A stretch of DNA of 64,000 nt from Bacteroidetes bacterium HGW-Bacteroidetes-16. Lineage in GTDB: Bacteria > Bacteroidota > Bacteroidia > Bacteroidales > F082. The position numbers and the translations under genes are program-made. This document shows positions 1-9,127 of this stretch, one piece after another; position 1 is the first letter of the stretch; every line of letters begins with the position of its first letter. The notes below the pieces were generated by a model. The model made no database searches. It was not told the DNA's origin and was given only the letters and a program-made list of their open reading frames with translations. The stretch is from assembly GCA_002840975.1 (NCBI GenBank), contig PHDN01000001.1:248001-312000 (forward strand), given 5' to 3'.

Positions 1-1427
1 TGAAAATCAAACACCACGACATTGTCATTCCTAAAGACGAGCCCTTCAAATTTTGCCAGCTAGGAAGAAAAAAGTATGCAGAGGTACTTACAAATATTGT
101 AAACACTTATGCGGACGGTTTTGTTATGTCCATTAATAACGAGTGGGGAACCGGAAAAACCACCTTTGTCAAAATGTGGAAACAACATCTCGAAAATAAT
201 GATTTTAAAACACTTTACTTCAATGCTTGGGAGTCGGATTTAGAATCTGATGTATTAGTTGCCCTGATTTCTGAGATCAAAGAGCTTAAAGATAAAAATT
301 CGGCAACAGCTTTCAAATCAGTAGTAAAAAACGCATCTCCATTGGCAAAAAAATTACTTCCAACATTACTCAAGTCTCTAACTTCTAAGTATGTAGGTGA
401 AGATTTTGTTAAAGAAATAATTAATGGTACCATTGAAGCCGGTGTCGATGTCCTGACTGAAGAAATGGCATTATATTCCAAACGAAAAAAGAACTTAGAT
501 GATTTTCGCACCAGTCTTACCAATTTCGTTAAAAAAACCAGTCCGAACAAGCCTGTAGTCTTTATAATTGATGAATTGGACAGGTGCAGACCAAATTACG
601 CCGTTCAGGTGTTGGAGCAAATCAAACATTTATTTTCTGTCCCGGGAATTGTCTTCGTACTTTCCATTGATAAAACACAACTTGGCCATGCCATTCGTGG
701 AGTATACGGCAGTGAGTTAATAGATGCTGAAGAGTACCTCAAACGCTTTATCGATATCGAATATTCTATTCCAATTTCCAATATCGAAGTGGGTCAATTT
801 TGTAAATATCTTTACAATTATTTTCAATTTGATGAGTTTTTCAGATCTGATGCAAGAATGTCAATACAGGCCTTGGTGTACGAAACAACTGCTTTCATAG
901 ATATGGCAACCATGTTTTTCGAGAACTCCCATTTCACCCTTCGCCAACAAGAGAAAATATTTGCCTATGCAAGATTGGTTTTAAAGACATTCAAGGAAAC
1001 AAACTATGTCCTTCCAGGCTTATTTTTCTTTCTCATCTATACCAAGATCCAAAATCCTCTATTTTACAAAAAGATAAATGGTAGAGAATTAACCAATGAT
1101 CAATTACTTGACGGCTTCAAAGCAACTCTGGAGGTTGGCAAGATTCTAAATTCTGATACAATTGATTCATTTGCCTATCTGGAAGCCATTCTATTGTATT
1201 CATACAACAACGCAAATGCTATCAGAAATAAAGATTTAATCAATACAGATGATAAAACCGGAGTGAAGTCAATGACAGTAACCTCTCGGATTGACAATTC
1301 AAACAACAGTGAAAATTTGCTGGAGAGGATCTCTCGTTTTAATAACCATAGGGACCTATACAGAATTTCAATTAGCGCGGTATTAAAACGGATTGATCTT
1401 ACCGAGCCTTTTTTCAATCCAAATTAA
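1..1427 (+). CDS. KAP family P-loop NTPase (start one base outside window)
   Basis: Bases 1-2 are the last two bases of an ATG whose A lies just before the window, and that frame stays open to the stop at 1425-1427, giving about 475 residues. The first in-window ATG at 126 falls directly before the Walker A motif, so it is too late to be the start. Visible motifs are Walker A (EWGTGKTT, residues about 48-55), Walker B (FIIDELDR, about 188-195) and the KAP-type segment FVLSIDKTQL followed by EEYLKRFIDIEY. KAP NTPases are membrane-associated or soluble ATPases that recur in bacterial defence loci. The helical gene 11 bp downstream is probably co-transcribed. I infer a defence role from the neighbouring restriction operon; the substrate is unknown. 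Family assignment is firm. Confidence 0.85.
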   Translation, partial: KIKHHDIVIPKDEPFKFCQLGRKKYAEVLTNIVNTYADGFVMSINNEWGTGKTTFVKMWKQHLENNDFKTLYFNAWESDLESDVLVALISEIKELKDKNSATAFKSVVKNASPLAKKLLPTLLKSLTSKYVGEDFVKEIINGTIEAGVDVLTEEMALYSKRKKNLDDFRTSLTNFVKKTSPNKPVVFIIDELDRCRPNYAVQVLEQIKHLFSVPGIVFVLSIDKTQLGHAIRGVYGSELIDAEEYLKRFIDIEYSIPISNIEVGQFCKYLYNYFQFDEFFRSDARMSIQALVYETTAFIDMATMFFENSHFTLRQQEKIFAYARLVLKTFKETNYVLPGLFFFLIYTKIQNPLFYKKINGRELTNDQLLDGFKATLEVGKILNSDTIDSFAYLEAILLYSYNNANAIRNKDLINTDDKTGVKSMTVTSRIDNSNNSENLLERISRFNNHRDLYRISISAVLKRIDLTEPFFNPN

Positions 1428-1438
1428 ATCAGTCGATT

Positions 1439-2035
1439 ATGTTGTTTAAAAACCTGTCATTCGAAAAATTCAAAGCTGATGTATATACTTTCTCTATTAG
1501 TGAAAATGAGTCTTATATAGATTCATACGCACATTTTATTCAATATTTTGCTGCATTACCGGAAATCAAAAAACATCACCTGATAATAGCCAGTCATTTT
1601 GTATATGGATGGATGCCGACAGTATTACATCTAAACACCAAGGATATTGATAAGGTTTTAGTATTGCTAAACAAAGCAAAAAAAGGCCATTTGATAAATG
1701 AGGATGAACTTCAGGTTTTGAAGATGTGTGTAAACAATTCAATAGTTGGTGCTTCAAAACTTTTGCATTTCATTAACCCAGCAATCTATGCCATTTTTGA
1801 TAGCAGGGTTTATCGTTACCTTACAAACAACAAATCATCCTATGGCATCGACAAACCAGCTACCTACCTGGCCTATCTTAAAACTCTGTTGAGTATCTCG
1901 GAGCATGAAGCTTTTGCTGAGATTCATGCCCTTATTGAAAGTCATTTCAAATCCAAACTAACCCCCAATCGGGCCATCGAACTAGTCATGTTTGAAACCG
2001 ATCGAAGAGAACATCAGCCTTTCAAAGAAAATTAA
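1439..2035 (+). CDS. Hypothetical helical protein, HhH/DNA-glycosylase-like segment
   Basis: This 198-residue soluble protein starts 11 bp after the KAP NTPase and is probably its operon partner. It has no signal peptide or membrane segment. Residues about 100-130 (ASKLLHFINPAIYAIFDSRV) resemble the helix-hairpin-helix region of OGG/HhH-GPD base-excision proteins, in which an alpha-helical bundle ends with a conserved aspartate. I see no clear catalytic lysine, so the glycosylase reading is only a structural guess. It could equally be an uncharacterised partner protein that couples to the NTPase. Function is unassigned. Confidence 0.6.
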   Translation: MLFKNLSFEKFKADVYTFSISENESYIDSYAHFIQYFAALPEIKKHHLIIASHFVYGWMPTVLHLNTKDIDKVLVLLNKAKKGHLINEDELQVLKMCVNNSIVGASKLLHFINPAIYAIFDSRVYRYLTNNKSSYGIDKPATYLAYLKTLLSISEHEAFAEIHALIESHFKSKLTPNRAIELVMFETDRREHQPFKEN

Positions 2036-2222
2036 GATGAAAACCACAAAAAGTCTCAACATTTTACAGAACTTATATTTCATTAACCCTTTGCTAAAAT
2101 TAAATACTCCCAAATAAAGATTAAATTTGTGCTGATCTAATGCAAATTAAAACGCATTACAACCTGCAAGTTTGCAAAAGTCGGTAATCAATAACAATAA
2201 TTAGTAATTCGCACCAAATAGC
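2036..2222 (+). promoter_or_regulatory. Probable promoter region of the hsd operon
   Basis: The gap between the helical protein and hsdM contains TAAATTTG at 2122-2129, which matches the Bacteroidota -7 element TAnnTTTG and lies about 95 bp before hsdM. No well-spaced -33 TTG was found; the nearest (2091-2093) is about 28 bp away. No operator-like inverted repeat is obvious. Confidence 0.4.
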
Positions 2223-3806
2223 ATGGCCAGGATAAACGGAAACGGAAAACAAAAAAGCATTGAAGAAACCCTCTGGGACTCGGCAAACAAACTCAGAGGC
2301 AGCGTAGAACCAGCCGAATATAAACACGTAGTATTAGGACTGATATTCTTAAAGTTTGCCAGCGACAAATTCGAAGAACACCGCAAAGCAATGATAGATA
2401 AAGGGCAGGAAAAATACATCGAAATGCCCGATTTTTATGGAATGGCCAATGTGTTTTACCTGGACGAAACTTCCCGTTGGTCATACATCATCAAAAACTC
2501 AAAGCAAAATGACATTGCCCTAAAGATTGACACTGCCCTGCACAACATCGAAAAAGCCAACAAAGCCCTCAAAGGTGCCTTGCCCGACAATTACTTTTCC
2601 CGTTTAGGATTGGACATCACCAAGCTTTCTTCATTGCTCGATACCATCAACGACATTGATACGCTCCGCGACAAAGCCCGGGACATTGTGGGGCGTGTGT
2701 ACGAGTATTTTCTATCCAAATTTGCTCTGGCTGAGGGAAAAGGGAAAGGAGAATTCTACACCCCCAAAAGCATTGTAAACCTGATTGCCGAAATGATTGA
2801 ACCTTACAGTGGCATTATTTACGACCCTGCCTGTGGTTCCGGTGGCATGTTTGTGCAGTCCATCAAGTTTATTCAGGCGCACCACGGAAACACCAAAAAT
2901 GTATCGATTTACGGACAAGAATATACCAATACCACTTACAAACTGGCTAAAATGAACCTGGCCATTCGCGGTATTTCGGGCAACCTGGGCGAAAAAGCTG
3001 CCGACACCTTTGGCGACGACCAGCACAAAGACCTCAAAGCCGATTTCATTATGGCCAACCCGCCTTTTAACCAAAAAGACTGGCGTGCCGAAAATGAATT
3101 GAAAGACGACCCTCGCTGGAGGGGTTATGAGGTGCCACCAAAAAGCAACGCCAACTACGGTTGGATACTCAACATGGCTTCCAAACTATCTGAAAACGGT
3201 ATGGCTGGTTTTGTATTGGCAAATGGTGCTTTAAGCGGAGGAGGCGAAGAATATAAAATACGCCGCAAACTGATTGAAAACAATTTGGTGGAAGCCATTT
3301 TGGTATTACCTCAAAATATGTTTTATACCACCAATATCAGTGTAACGGTTTGGATTCTGAATAAAAACAAAAAAGTACAAAGCCGAAGCATTGGCGATGA
3401 AGGACGTCATTACCGCAATCGTGAAAAGGAAATACTTTTTATGGATTTGCGCCAGATAGGAGAACCTTTTGAAAAGAAATTTACGCAATTCAGTGCACAG
3501 CAAATAAAAGACATTGCAGCTACTTACCATACTTGGCAACAAATTGACAAAGATTATAAAGACATCCCCGAATATTGCTATGCCGCTTCCTTTGACGAAG
3601 TAGCCAAAAAAGATTTTTCACTCGTGCCCAGCAAGTATATCGAATTTGTAAACCGTGACGAAAACATCGACTTTGACGAAAAAATGCAAACGCTGCAAAG
3701 TGCATTTGCGGACCTGCTAAAAGCCGAAGCCAAATCTAAAAATGATTTATTAACCGTGTTTAACGAATTGGGGTTTCCAATTGACCTTAATTTTAAAATT
3801 GAATAG
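2223..3806 (+). CDS. hsdM: Type I restriction-modification DNA methyltransferase subunit
   Basis: This 527-residue N6-adenine methyltransferase is the M subunit of a type I restriction-modification system. It uses S-adenosylmethionine to methylate adenines chosen by HsdS. The N-terminal helical HsdM domain (KSIEETLWDSANKLRGSVEP) is followed by the N6_Mtase domain with SAM motif I (DPACGSGG, residues about 201-208) and catalytic motif IV (NPPFN, about 279-283). Length is normal. It opens an operon that continues through the ORF6N, hsdS, ATPase, rhuM and hsdR genes with gaps of a few bases or overlaps. GC content looks higher than that of the ORF6N gene after it, hinting that the accessory gene was inserted between M and S. 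Confidence 0.95.
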   Translation: MARINGNGKQKSIEETLWDSANKLRGSVEPAEYKHVVLGLIFLKFASDKFEEHRKAMIDKGQEKYIEMPDFYGMANVFYLDETSRWSYIIKNSKQNDIALKIDTALHNIEKANKALKGALPDNYFSRLGLDITKLSSLLDTINDIDTLRDKARDIVGRVYEYFLSKFALAEGKGKGEFYTPKSIVNLIAEMIEPYSGIIYDPACGSGGMFVQSIKFIQAHHGNTKNVSIYGQEYTNTTYKLAKMNLAIRGISGNLGEKAADTFGDDQHKDLKADFIMANPPFNQKDWRAENELKDDPRWRGYEVPPKSNANYGWILNMASKLSENGMAGFVLANGALSGGGEEYKIRRKLIENNLVEAILVLPQNMFYTTNISVTVWILNKNKKVQSRSIGDEGRHYRNREKEILFMDLRQIGEPFEKKFTQFSAQQIKDIAATYHTWQQIDKDYKDIPEYCYAASFDEVAKKDFSLVPSKYIEFVNRDENIDFDEKMQTLQSAFADLLKAEAKSKNDLLTVFNELGFPIDLNFKIE

Positions 3807-3809
3807 GCT

Positions 3810-4775
3810 ATGAATGTAAATAGTTTGATATACACAGTTAGGGGAATTCAAGTAATGCTTGATAGTGATTTAGCTAAGCTTTTTGGTGTTGAGACTAAAG
3901 TATTTAATCAGGCAGTTAAAAGAAATAGCAATAGATTTCCAAATGATTTTAGATTTCAACTTTCTGATGATGAATATGATGTTATTCGAAATAATAGTTC
4001 TGACAATAATACTGATGCTTTAAGGTCACAATTTGTTACCTTAAAAAATGATGCTGAAAATAAGGATGATGATAATGAAGGTATAAGGACACAAATTGTG
4101 ACCATAGAAGATAAGAGAGGTAAACATAGAAAATACCTTCCTTATGCTTTTACTGAACAAGGTGTTGCTATGCTCACAGGTGTAATTAGAAGCGCTGTTG
4201 CAATTGAAATGAGTATTAAGATAATGACTGCTTTTGTTGAAATGAGAAGATATATTTCTTCAAATGCTTTGCTGCTTGGTCGCATTGATACCATTGAAAC
4301 ACGACAACTAATTGATAAAAAAGCAAGCGATGAAAATTTTGAAAAAATATTCAATGCTTTAGAGGAGAAGCGGGAAACTCCAAAGGAAAAAATCTTTTAT
4401 GATGGGCAAATTTACGAAGCTTACAGTTTTATTATAGAATTAATTGAAAAGGCGAAAACCGACATTGTTTTAATAGATAACTATCTTGATAAAATCGTAT
4501 TGGATATGCTTTCGAAAAAACAAAATAATGTAAAGGTGCGCTTAATTACAAATCCAAAAACCAAATTACTGAAAACTGATATCCAAAAATTCAATCAACA
4601 ATATCCCCAGCTTAGCCTTGATTATTCTAATAAGATACACGACCGTTTTTTACTGATTGACAAAGTAGAACTTTATCACATTGGCGCTTCACTAAAGGAT
4701 TTGGGTAAAAAAATGTTTGCCTTTTCATTGATGGAAGACAAGGAATTAATCACCAACTTACTGAAGCGGCTATGA
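3810..4775 (+). CDS. ORF6N DNA-binding domain fused to phospholipase D-like domain
   Basis: This 321-residue protein lies 3 bp after hsdM and overlaps hsdS by 4 bp. Residues about 5-110 form an ORF6N domain (YTVRGIQVMLDSDLAKLF, then NRFPNDFRFQL and FTEQGVAMLTGVI), found in phage antirepressors and in genes embedded in type I restriction loci. Residues about 190-321 look like a phospholipase D-type nuclease fold: IVLIDNYLD, then HDRFLLID near residue 277, then YHIGASLKDLGKK. The HxR(x)4D pattern is a variant HKD motif with arginine in place of lysine, so catalysis is uncertain. The AT-rich sequence differs from hsdM, consistent with separate acquisition. I infer an accessory regulatory or nuclease role in the restriction operon. 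Confidence 0.8.
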   Translation: MNVNSLIYTVRGIQVMLDSDLAKLFGVETKVFNQAVKRNSNRFPNDFRFQLSDDEYDVIRNNSSDNNTDALRSQFVTLKNDAENKDDDNEGIRTQIVTIEDKRGKHRKYLPYAFTEQGVAMLTGVIRSAVAIEMSIKIMTAFVEMRRYISSNALLLGRIDTIETRQLIDKKASDENFEKIFNALEEKRETPKEKIFYDGQIYEAYSFIIELIEKAKTDIVLIDNYLDKIVLDMLSKKQNNVKVRLITNPKTKLLKTDIQKFNQQYPQLSLDYSNKIHDRFLLIDKVELYHIGASLKDLGKKMFAFSLMEDKELITNLLKRL

Positions 4776-5857
4776 GAAAGGATTATAAACGGATTGGAGA
4801 CCATATCCAGCTAGTTGATGAACGCAACAAAGATTTACAAGTAAAACAACTTTTAGGACTAAGTATTTCAAAACAATTTATTCCTTCTGTCGCCAACATT
4901 ATTGGAACGGATATGGAGAACTATAAAATTATCCGTAAAAACCAGTTTGCTTGTAGCACAATGCAGGTCAGACGTGACAAGAAAATGCCTGTTGCTTTAT
5001 TGCAAGAAGTTGATGAAGCCATTATTTCGCAGGCCTATCCAATCTTTGAAGTAAAAGACGACGAACAACTTTTGCCAGAATATTTAATGATGTGGTTTAC
5101 ACGTTCTGAATTTGATAGAGAGGCTTGTTTTCATGCAGTAGGTGGAGTAAGGGGTAGTTTGGAATGGGAGGATTTTTGTGGAATGCAACTTCCCATCCCC
5201 TCCATCAACAAGCAACACGAAATAGTAAAAGAATACAATGTAATACAAAACCGTATTACTCTTAACAACCAACTCGTTCAAAAACTCGAAGAAACCGCTC
5301 AGGCTATTTATAAGCAGTGGTTTGTGGAGGGAATTGATAAAAAGAAATTACCTGAGGGTTGGAGCGTTGGAAAATTACCTGATTTAATCGAGGTAAAATA
5401 TGGTAAGGCTTATTCACATTTGGAAGAAGGAAATATTCCGCTTTATGGCTCAGGTGGCTTAATGGGTAATGTCAATAAAGCACTTTATACAAAATCTAGT
5501 GTCCTAATACCAAGAAAAGGCACTTTGAGTAATATAATGTTTGTCAACCACCCTTTCTGGTGTGTTGATACAATGTTCTATTCGACTTTTAAAGATGAAG
5601 CAAACGGATATTACGCATATTATATTCTGAAACAACTTGATTTCGAGGCTTTAAATCAGGGTTCAGCAGTACCAAGTATGACAACTGCATTTCTAAATGA
5701 TATTGATGTTGTACTACCTAGCAAAAATATCCTTGGCTCCTTCAATGATAAGTTGAAGATCGTAATTGTACATAAAGAAAACCTTGAGGAAGAAAACCAA
5801 AAACTAACAGAACTAAAACAATTGCTTCTTTCAAAATTGGCAACAGTAGAAAATTAA
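4772..5857 (+). CDS. hsdS: Type I restriction-modification specificity subunit
   Basis: This 361-residue S subunit overlaps the preceding gene by 4 bp (ATGA). It selects the split target sequence for both modification and restriction. The first target recognition domain covers residues about 1-150. It is followed by a conserved helical spacer (INKQHEIVKEYN, then LVQKLEETAQAIYKQWFVEG, about 145-190), a second recognition domain starting LPEGWSVGKLPDLI, and a C-terminal helix rich in leucine and glutamate (about 330-361). Two recognition domains imply a bipartite site, which cannot be read from sequence alone. It is slightly short for the family but appears complete. Confidence 0.93.
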   Translation: MRKDYKRIGDHIQLVDERNKDLQVKQLLGLSISKQFIPSVANIIGTDMENYKIIRKNQFACSTMQVRRDKKMPVALLQEVDEAIISQAYPIFEVKDDEQLLPEYLMMWFTRSEFDREACFHAVGGVRGSLEWEDFCGMQLPIPSINKQHEIVKEYNVIQNRITLNNQLVQKLEETAQAIYKQWFVEGIDKKKLPEGWSVGKLPDLIEVKYGKAYSHLEEGNIPLYGSGGLMGNVNKALYTKSSVLIPRKGTLSNIMFVNHPFWCVDTMFYSTFKDEANGYYAYYILKQLDFEALNQGSAVPSMTTAFLNDIDVVLPSKNILGSFNDKLKIVIVHKENLEEENQKLTELKQLLLSKLATVEN

Positions 5858-5859
5858 CC

Positions 5860-8079
5860 ATGATTGAAACCATTACCATAAAAAGCATAGCCACCTTCGA
5901 CCCTGTTGAAGGAGTTAAAATTGAAGGATTAAAAAAGGTAAACTTTTTTTATGGTGCTAATGGTAGTGGAAAAACAACCATTGCTAATTTTTTACAAAAT
6001 CCTTCTAATACAAAGTATAAAGATTGTGTGGTGAGTTGGAAAAACGCACAGGCAATTAAAACTTTGGTATACAATAAAGAGTTTCGTGAAAAAAACTTTG
6101 GAAAAGGCAAAATAGAAGGTGTTTTTACTCTTGGTGAAGCAACAAAAGACGAGAAAAAGGTAATTGATGACAAAACCGAACAGCTCAAATTAATTAAATC
6201 CGATGGTGAGAAGATAAGAGGTTCATTAAATGCACAAGGCGAGAAAAAAGAAGCTTTTGTAACCGAATTTAAAGAATTTGCCTGGACAAAGATTTACAAA
6301 AAATATCAAAATGTTTTTAAGGAAGCTTTTACTGGTTCAATGAAATCTGGCGACCTTTTTAGAAACAGACTGCTTCAAGAATTTGTCAACAATAAAGAAG
6401 CATTTCAAACCTTTGATGAATTAAAGGAAAAAGCTGCAACAATATTTGGAGAGGTACCTCAAAATATTAGTCCGATAAATACAATTGATTTTGACCGGAT
6501 AATCGAAATTGAAAACAATTCAATCTGGAAAAAAATAATTGTTGGTAAAGCTGATGTAGATATTGCCAAACTTATTAAAAAACTCAATATCAATGATTGG
6601 GTTAGTCAGGGGCGGGCGTATATTCAGGCCAATGATAAAACCTGTCCGTTCTGTCAACAGCCCACCATTACCGAAGGTTTTAAAGCCCAGCTTGAAAGTT
6701 TCTTTGATGAAACATACCTGAACGACATCAATTCATTAAAAGCTTTAAAACAGGAATACAACACTTTAATTCAAAATATAATCAATGAATTAAACAATAT
6801 TGAAGCAAATCAGAAGGATTTTAAAAACTCAAAACTGAACAACTACAAATTTTCGTCTAATCTCAAAACTTTAATAAGCCAAAATAGCACGAATGCCGAG
6901 TATTTAAACAATAAACTAAAAGAACCAAGCAGAAGTTTTGAATTGGTATCGCAAAAGGAGCAACTTACCCTGATATCCGAACTGATAAATAGTGCAAATG
7001 CTGAAATAAAGAAACACAATGACATTGTTACCGATTTTACAAATCAGCGAAACAAGCTGGTTATTGCAATTTGGAAATTCATTATTGAGGAATTCAGAAC
7101 CGACATCGAAAAATTCAATTCAACAAGAAAAGGTATTGAAACAGGCATTGCTTCAATTGATTTACAATTAAAAAACAAACTGAAAGAATTCCAGGAATTA
7201 AAACTTGAAATTAAACAACTGAGCAAAAATGTCACCGGCATTAAACCCACTATTGATGAAATAAACAAGCTTTTAAAATACTATGGGTTTACCAATTTCG
7301 AAATTGTACCTGCTTCTGAAGAAGGTTATTATAAAATTCAGAGAGAAGACGGTACAATAGCAGAATCTACACTTAGCGAAGGCGAAATAACATTTATAAC
7401 TTTTCTTTATTATTTGCAGCTTGCAAAGGGTGGCACTTCGGAAGATAATGTAAATGAGGAGCGAATTCTGGTTATTGATGACCCGATTTCGAGTTTGGAT
7501 AGCAATGTATTGTTTGTCGTAAGCACCTTGATAAAAGAAATTTTAAAAGAAGTAAAGCTCGATAAAGGCAATATTAAACAGGTTATACTATTGACCCATA
7601 ACATATATTTTCATAAAGAAGTTTCGTACGAAGGATTGCATAGAAAAGGAGAAAAACCTTTGTTTTGGATATTACGCAGAAACCATAAAACATCAACTTT
7701 ACAATCATATTTTGAGCAAAACCCAATTCAATCTTCGTATGATTTACTTTGGCGGGATATTAAAGAATGGGAAAAGAATTCGGGTACTACGATACAAAAT
7801 ACAATGAGGCGGATTCTCGAAAATTTCTTTGGCATATTAGGCAGCAAACGGGATGACTTTTTAATTGGTAAATTTGAAATACAGGAAGAAAGGGAAATTT
7901 GCAGGTCGCTTTTAAGTTGGGTAAATGAAGGTTCTCATACTTTGCCGGATGATTTATACATTGAGGCTCCCGATGGAACAATTGTGAAATATTTGAAAGT
8001 TTTTCAGGATATTTTCAAGCATACAAAGAACATTGGACATTATAATATGATGATGGGTGTAAGTAGTGAACCAGAATAA
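5860..8079 (+). CDS. RloC/PrrC-like anticodon-nuclease ATPase with zinc hook
   Basis: This 739-residue AAA_13/SMC-like ATPase starts 2 bp after hsdS. Motifs in order are Walker A (GANGSGKTT, residues 33-41), coiled coil, zinc-hook CPFC (Cys262, Cys265), second coiled coil, ABC signature (LSEGE, about 505-509) and Walker B (VIDDPISSLD, about 538-547). The C-terminal part has Arg650-xxx-Glu654 and His693 within NEGSH, an arrangement like the Arg-Glu-His triad of the PrrC and RloC tRNA anticodon nucleases. PrrC is a suicide enzyme encoded inside a type I restriction operon and released when phage inhibits restriction; RloC is a relative with a zinc hook. A backup abortive-infection role is inferred from family and position. 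It could instead be an AAA_13 member without nuclease activity. Confidence 0.78.
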   Translation: MIETITIKSIATFDPVEGVKIEGLKKVNFFYGANGSGKTTIANFLQNPSNTKYKDCVVSWKNAQAIKTLVYNKEFREKNFGKGKIEGVFTLGEATKDEKKVIDDKTEQLKLIKSDGEKIRGSLNAQGEKKEAFVTEFKEFAWTKIYKKYQNVFKEAFTGSMKSGDLFRNRLLQEFVNNKEAFQTFDELKEKAATIFGEVPQNISPINTIDFDRIIEIENNSIWKKIIVGKADVDIAKLIKKLNINDWVSQGRAYIQANDKTCPFCQQPTITEGFKAQLESFFDETYLNDINSLKALKQEYNTLIQNIINELNNIEANQKDFKNSKLNNYKFSSNLKTLISQNSTNAEYLNNKLKEPSRSFELVSQKEQLTLISELINSANAEIKKHNDIVTDFTNQRNKLVIAIWKFIIEEFRTDIEKFNSTRKGIETGIASIDLQLKNKLKEFQELKLEIKQLSKNVTGIKPTIDEINKLLKYYGFTNFEIVPASEEGYYKIQREDGTIAESTLSEGEITFITFLYYLQLAKGGTSEDNVNEERILVIDDPISSLDSNVLFVVSTLIKEILKEVKLDKGNIKQVILLTHNIYFHKEVSYEGLHRKGEKPLFWILRRNHKTSTLQSYFEQNPIQSSYDLLWRDIKEWEKNSGTTIQNTMRRILENFFGILGSKRDDFLIGKFEIQEEREICRSLLSWVNEGSHTLPDDLYIEAPDGTIVKYLKVFQDIFKHTKNIGHYNMMMGVSSEPE

Positions 8080-8122
8080 ATTAATAAGTAAAATTCAACG
8101 AAGAAAAATTAGAAAAGGCGAT

Positions 8123-9127
8123 ATGAACAGCGAAATCCTCATCTACCAAAACCCCGATGGCAGCATCAAAATAGATGTTCGCCTGGAGGAAGAAACCGTT
8201 TGGCTTACACAAGACCAAATGGCAACGCTATTCGGTAAAGGCAGAAGCACTGTTACCGAGCACATTACCCATGTTTTTGAAGAAGGAGAGTTGGAGCAAA
8301 ATCGAACTAGTCGGAATTTCCGACTAGTTCGTCAGGAAGGTAACAGAGCGGTAGAGCGAGAGATTGAACATTATAACCTCGATGTAATTATCTCGGTAGG
8401 CTACCGAGTAAAATCGCCACAAGGCACCCAGTTCCGTATATGGGCTACCCAGAGGCTTAAAGAATACATTATCAAAGGTTTTGCCCTGAATGACGACCGC
8501 TTTAAGTCGGGCAGTTCAATGAATTATTTCAACGAACTACAGGAACGCATTCGGGAAATACGGTTATCCGAACGGTTCTTCTATCAAAAAATAAAAGATA
8601 TTTATACTACCAGTATTGATTACAACTCCAAAGACGAAAAGACAATTGAGTTTTTCAAGGTAATTCAAAACAAATTGCTTTGGGCAATCAGCCAGCAAAC
8701 AGCCGCAGAGTTGGTTTACCGGAGGGTCGATGCGTCATTGCCACTCATGGGAATGCAATCGTACGACAAAAAGGGAACAACGGCAATCAAAAAATCGGAC
8801 GTTAGCATTGCCAAAAACTACCTGAATGAGGATGAAATAAAACTACTGGGCTTATTGGTAGAGCAATATTTGGCATTTGCCGAAACCATGGCACAGCAAA
8901 ACATACCCATGTACATGGCCGATTGGATACAACGATTGGATGTTATTTTGCAATTGAACAGAAGAGAGTTACTCAGTCATGCCGGAAAAATTAGCCACGA
9001 AAAAGCATTGAAGAAATCGGGTGAAGAATACGTAAAATACACCATCGCTCAAAAAGCAATCGAAAAAGAGCAAAGTCTCAAAGAAATAGAGGAAGATATT
9101 AAGAAACTAGGAAAGCCTGAAAAATGA
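8123..9127 (+). CDS. RhuM-family protein of the restriction operon
   Basis: I chose the ATG at 8123 (334 residues), because the family's usual N-terminus (SEILIYQNPDGSIKIDVRLE) begins there; an upstream in-frame ATG at 8066 would overlap the ATPase gene. RhuM proteins carry an N-terminal HTH-like region (WLTQDQMATLFGKGRSTVTEHI) followed by HYNLDVIISVGYRVKS, which is clear here at about residues 87-102. RhuM was named in a Salmonella pathogenicity island, but homologues are widespread in type I restriction loci of Bacteroidota and their biochemical role is unknown. It overlaps hsdR by 4 bp. Residues around NRTSRNFRLV are encoded by a perfect 29-bp palindrome that looks inserted. Confidence 0.82.
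   Translation: MNSEILIYQNPDGSIKIDVRLEEETVWLTQDQMATLFGKGRSTVTEHITHVFEEGELEQNRTSRNFRLVRQEGNRAVEREIEHYNLDVIISVGYRVKSPQGTQFRIWATQRLKEYIIKGFALNDDRFKSGSSMNYFNELQERIREIRLSERFFYQKIKDIYTTSIDYNSKDEKTIEFFKVIQNKLLWAISQQTAAELVYRRVDASLPLMGMQSYDKKGTTAIKKSDVSIAKNYLNEDEIKLLGLLVEQYLAFAETMAQQNIPMYMADWIQRLDVILQLNRRELLSHAGKISHEKALKKSGEEYVKYTIAQKAIEKEQSLKEIEEDIKKLGKPEK
8303..8331. repeat. Perfect 29-bp inverted repeat inside rhuM
   Basis: Arms CGAACTAGTCGGAA (8303-8316) and its exact reverse complement (8318-8331) flank a single central T. The repeat lies inside the RhuM reading frame just before the conserved HYNLDV block. It is a REP-like palindrome by shape, but its core differs from the AGCT-CC-AGCT hairpins in hsdR. 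Confidence 0.85.
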
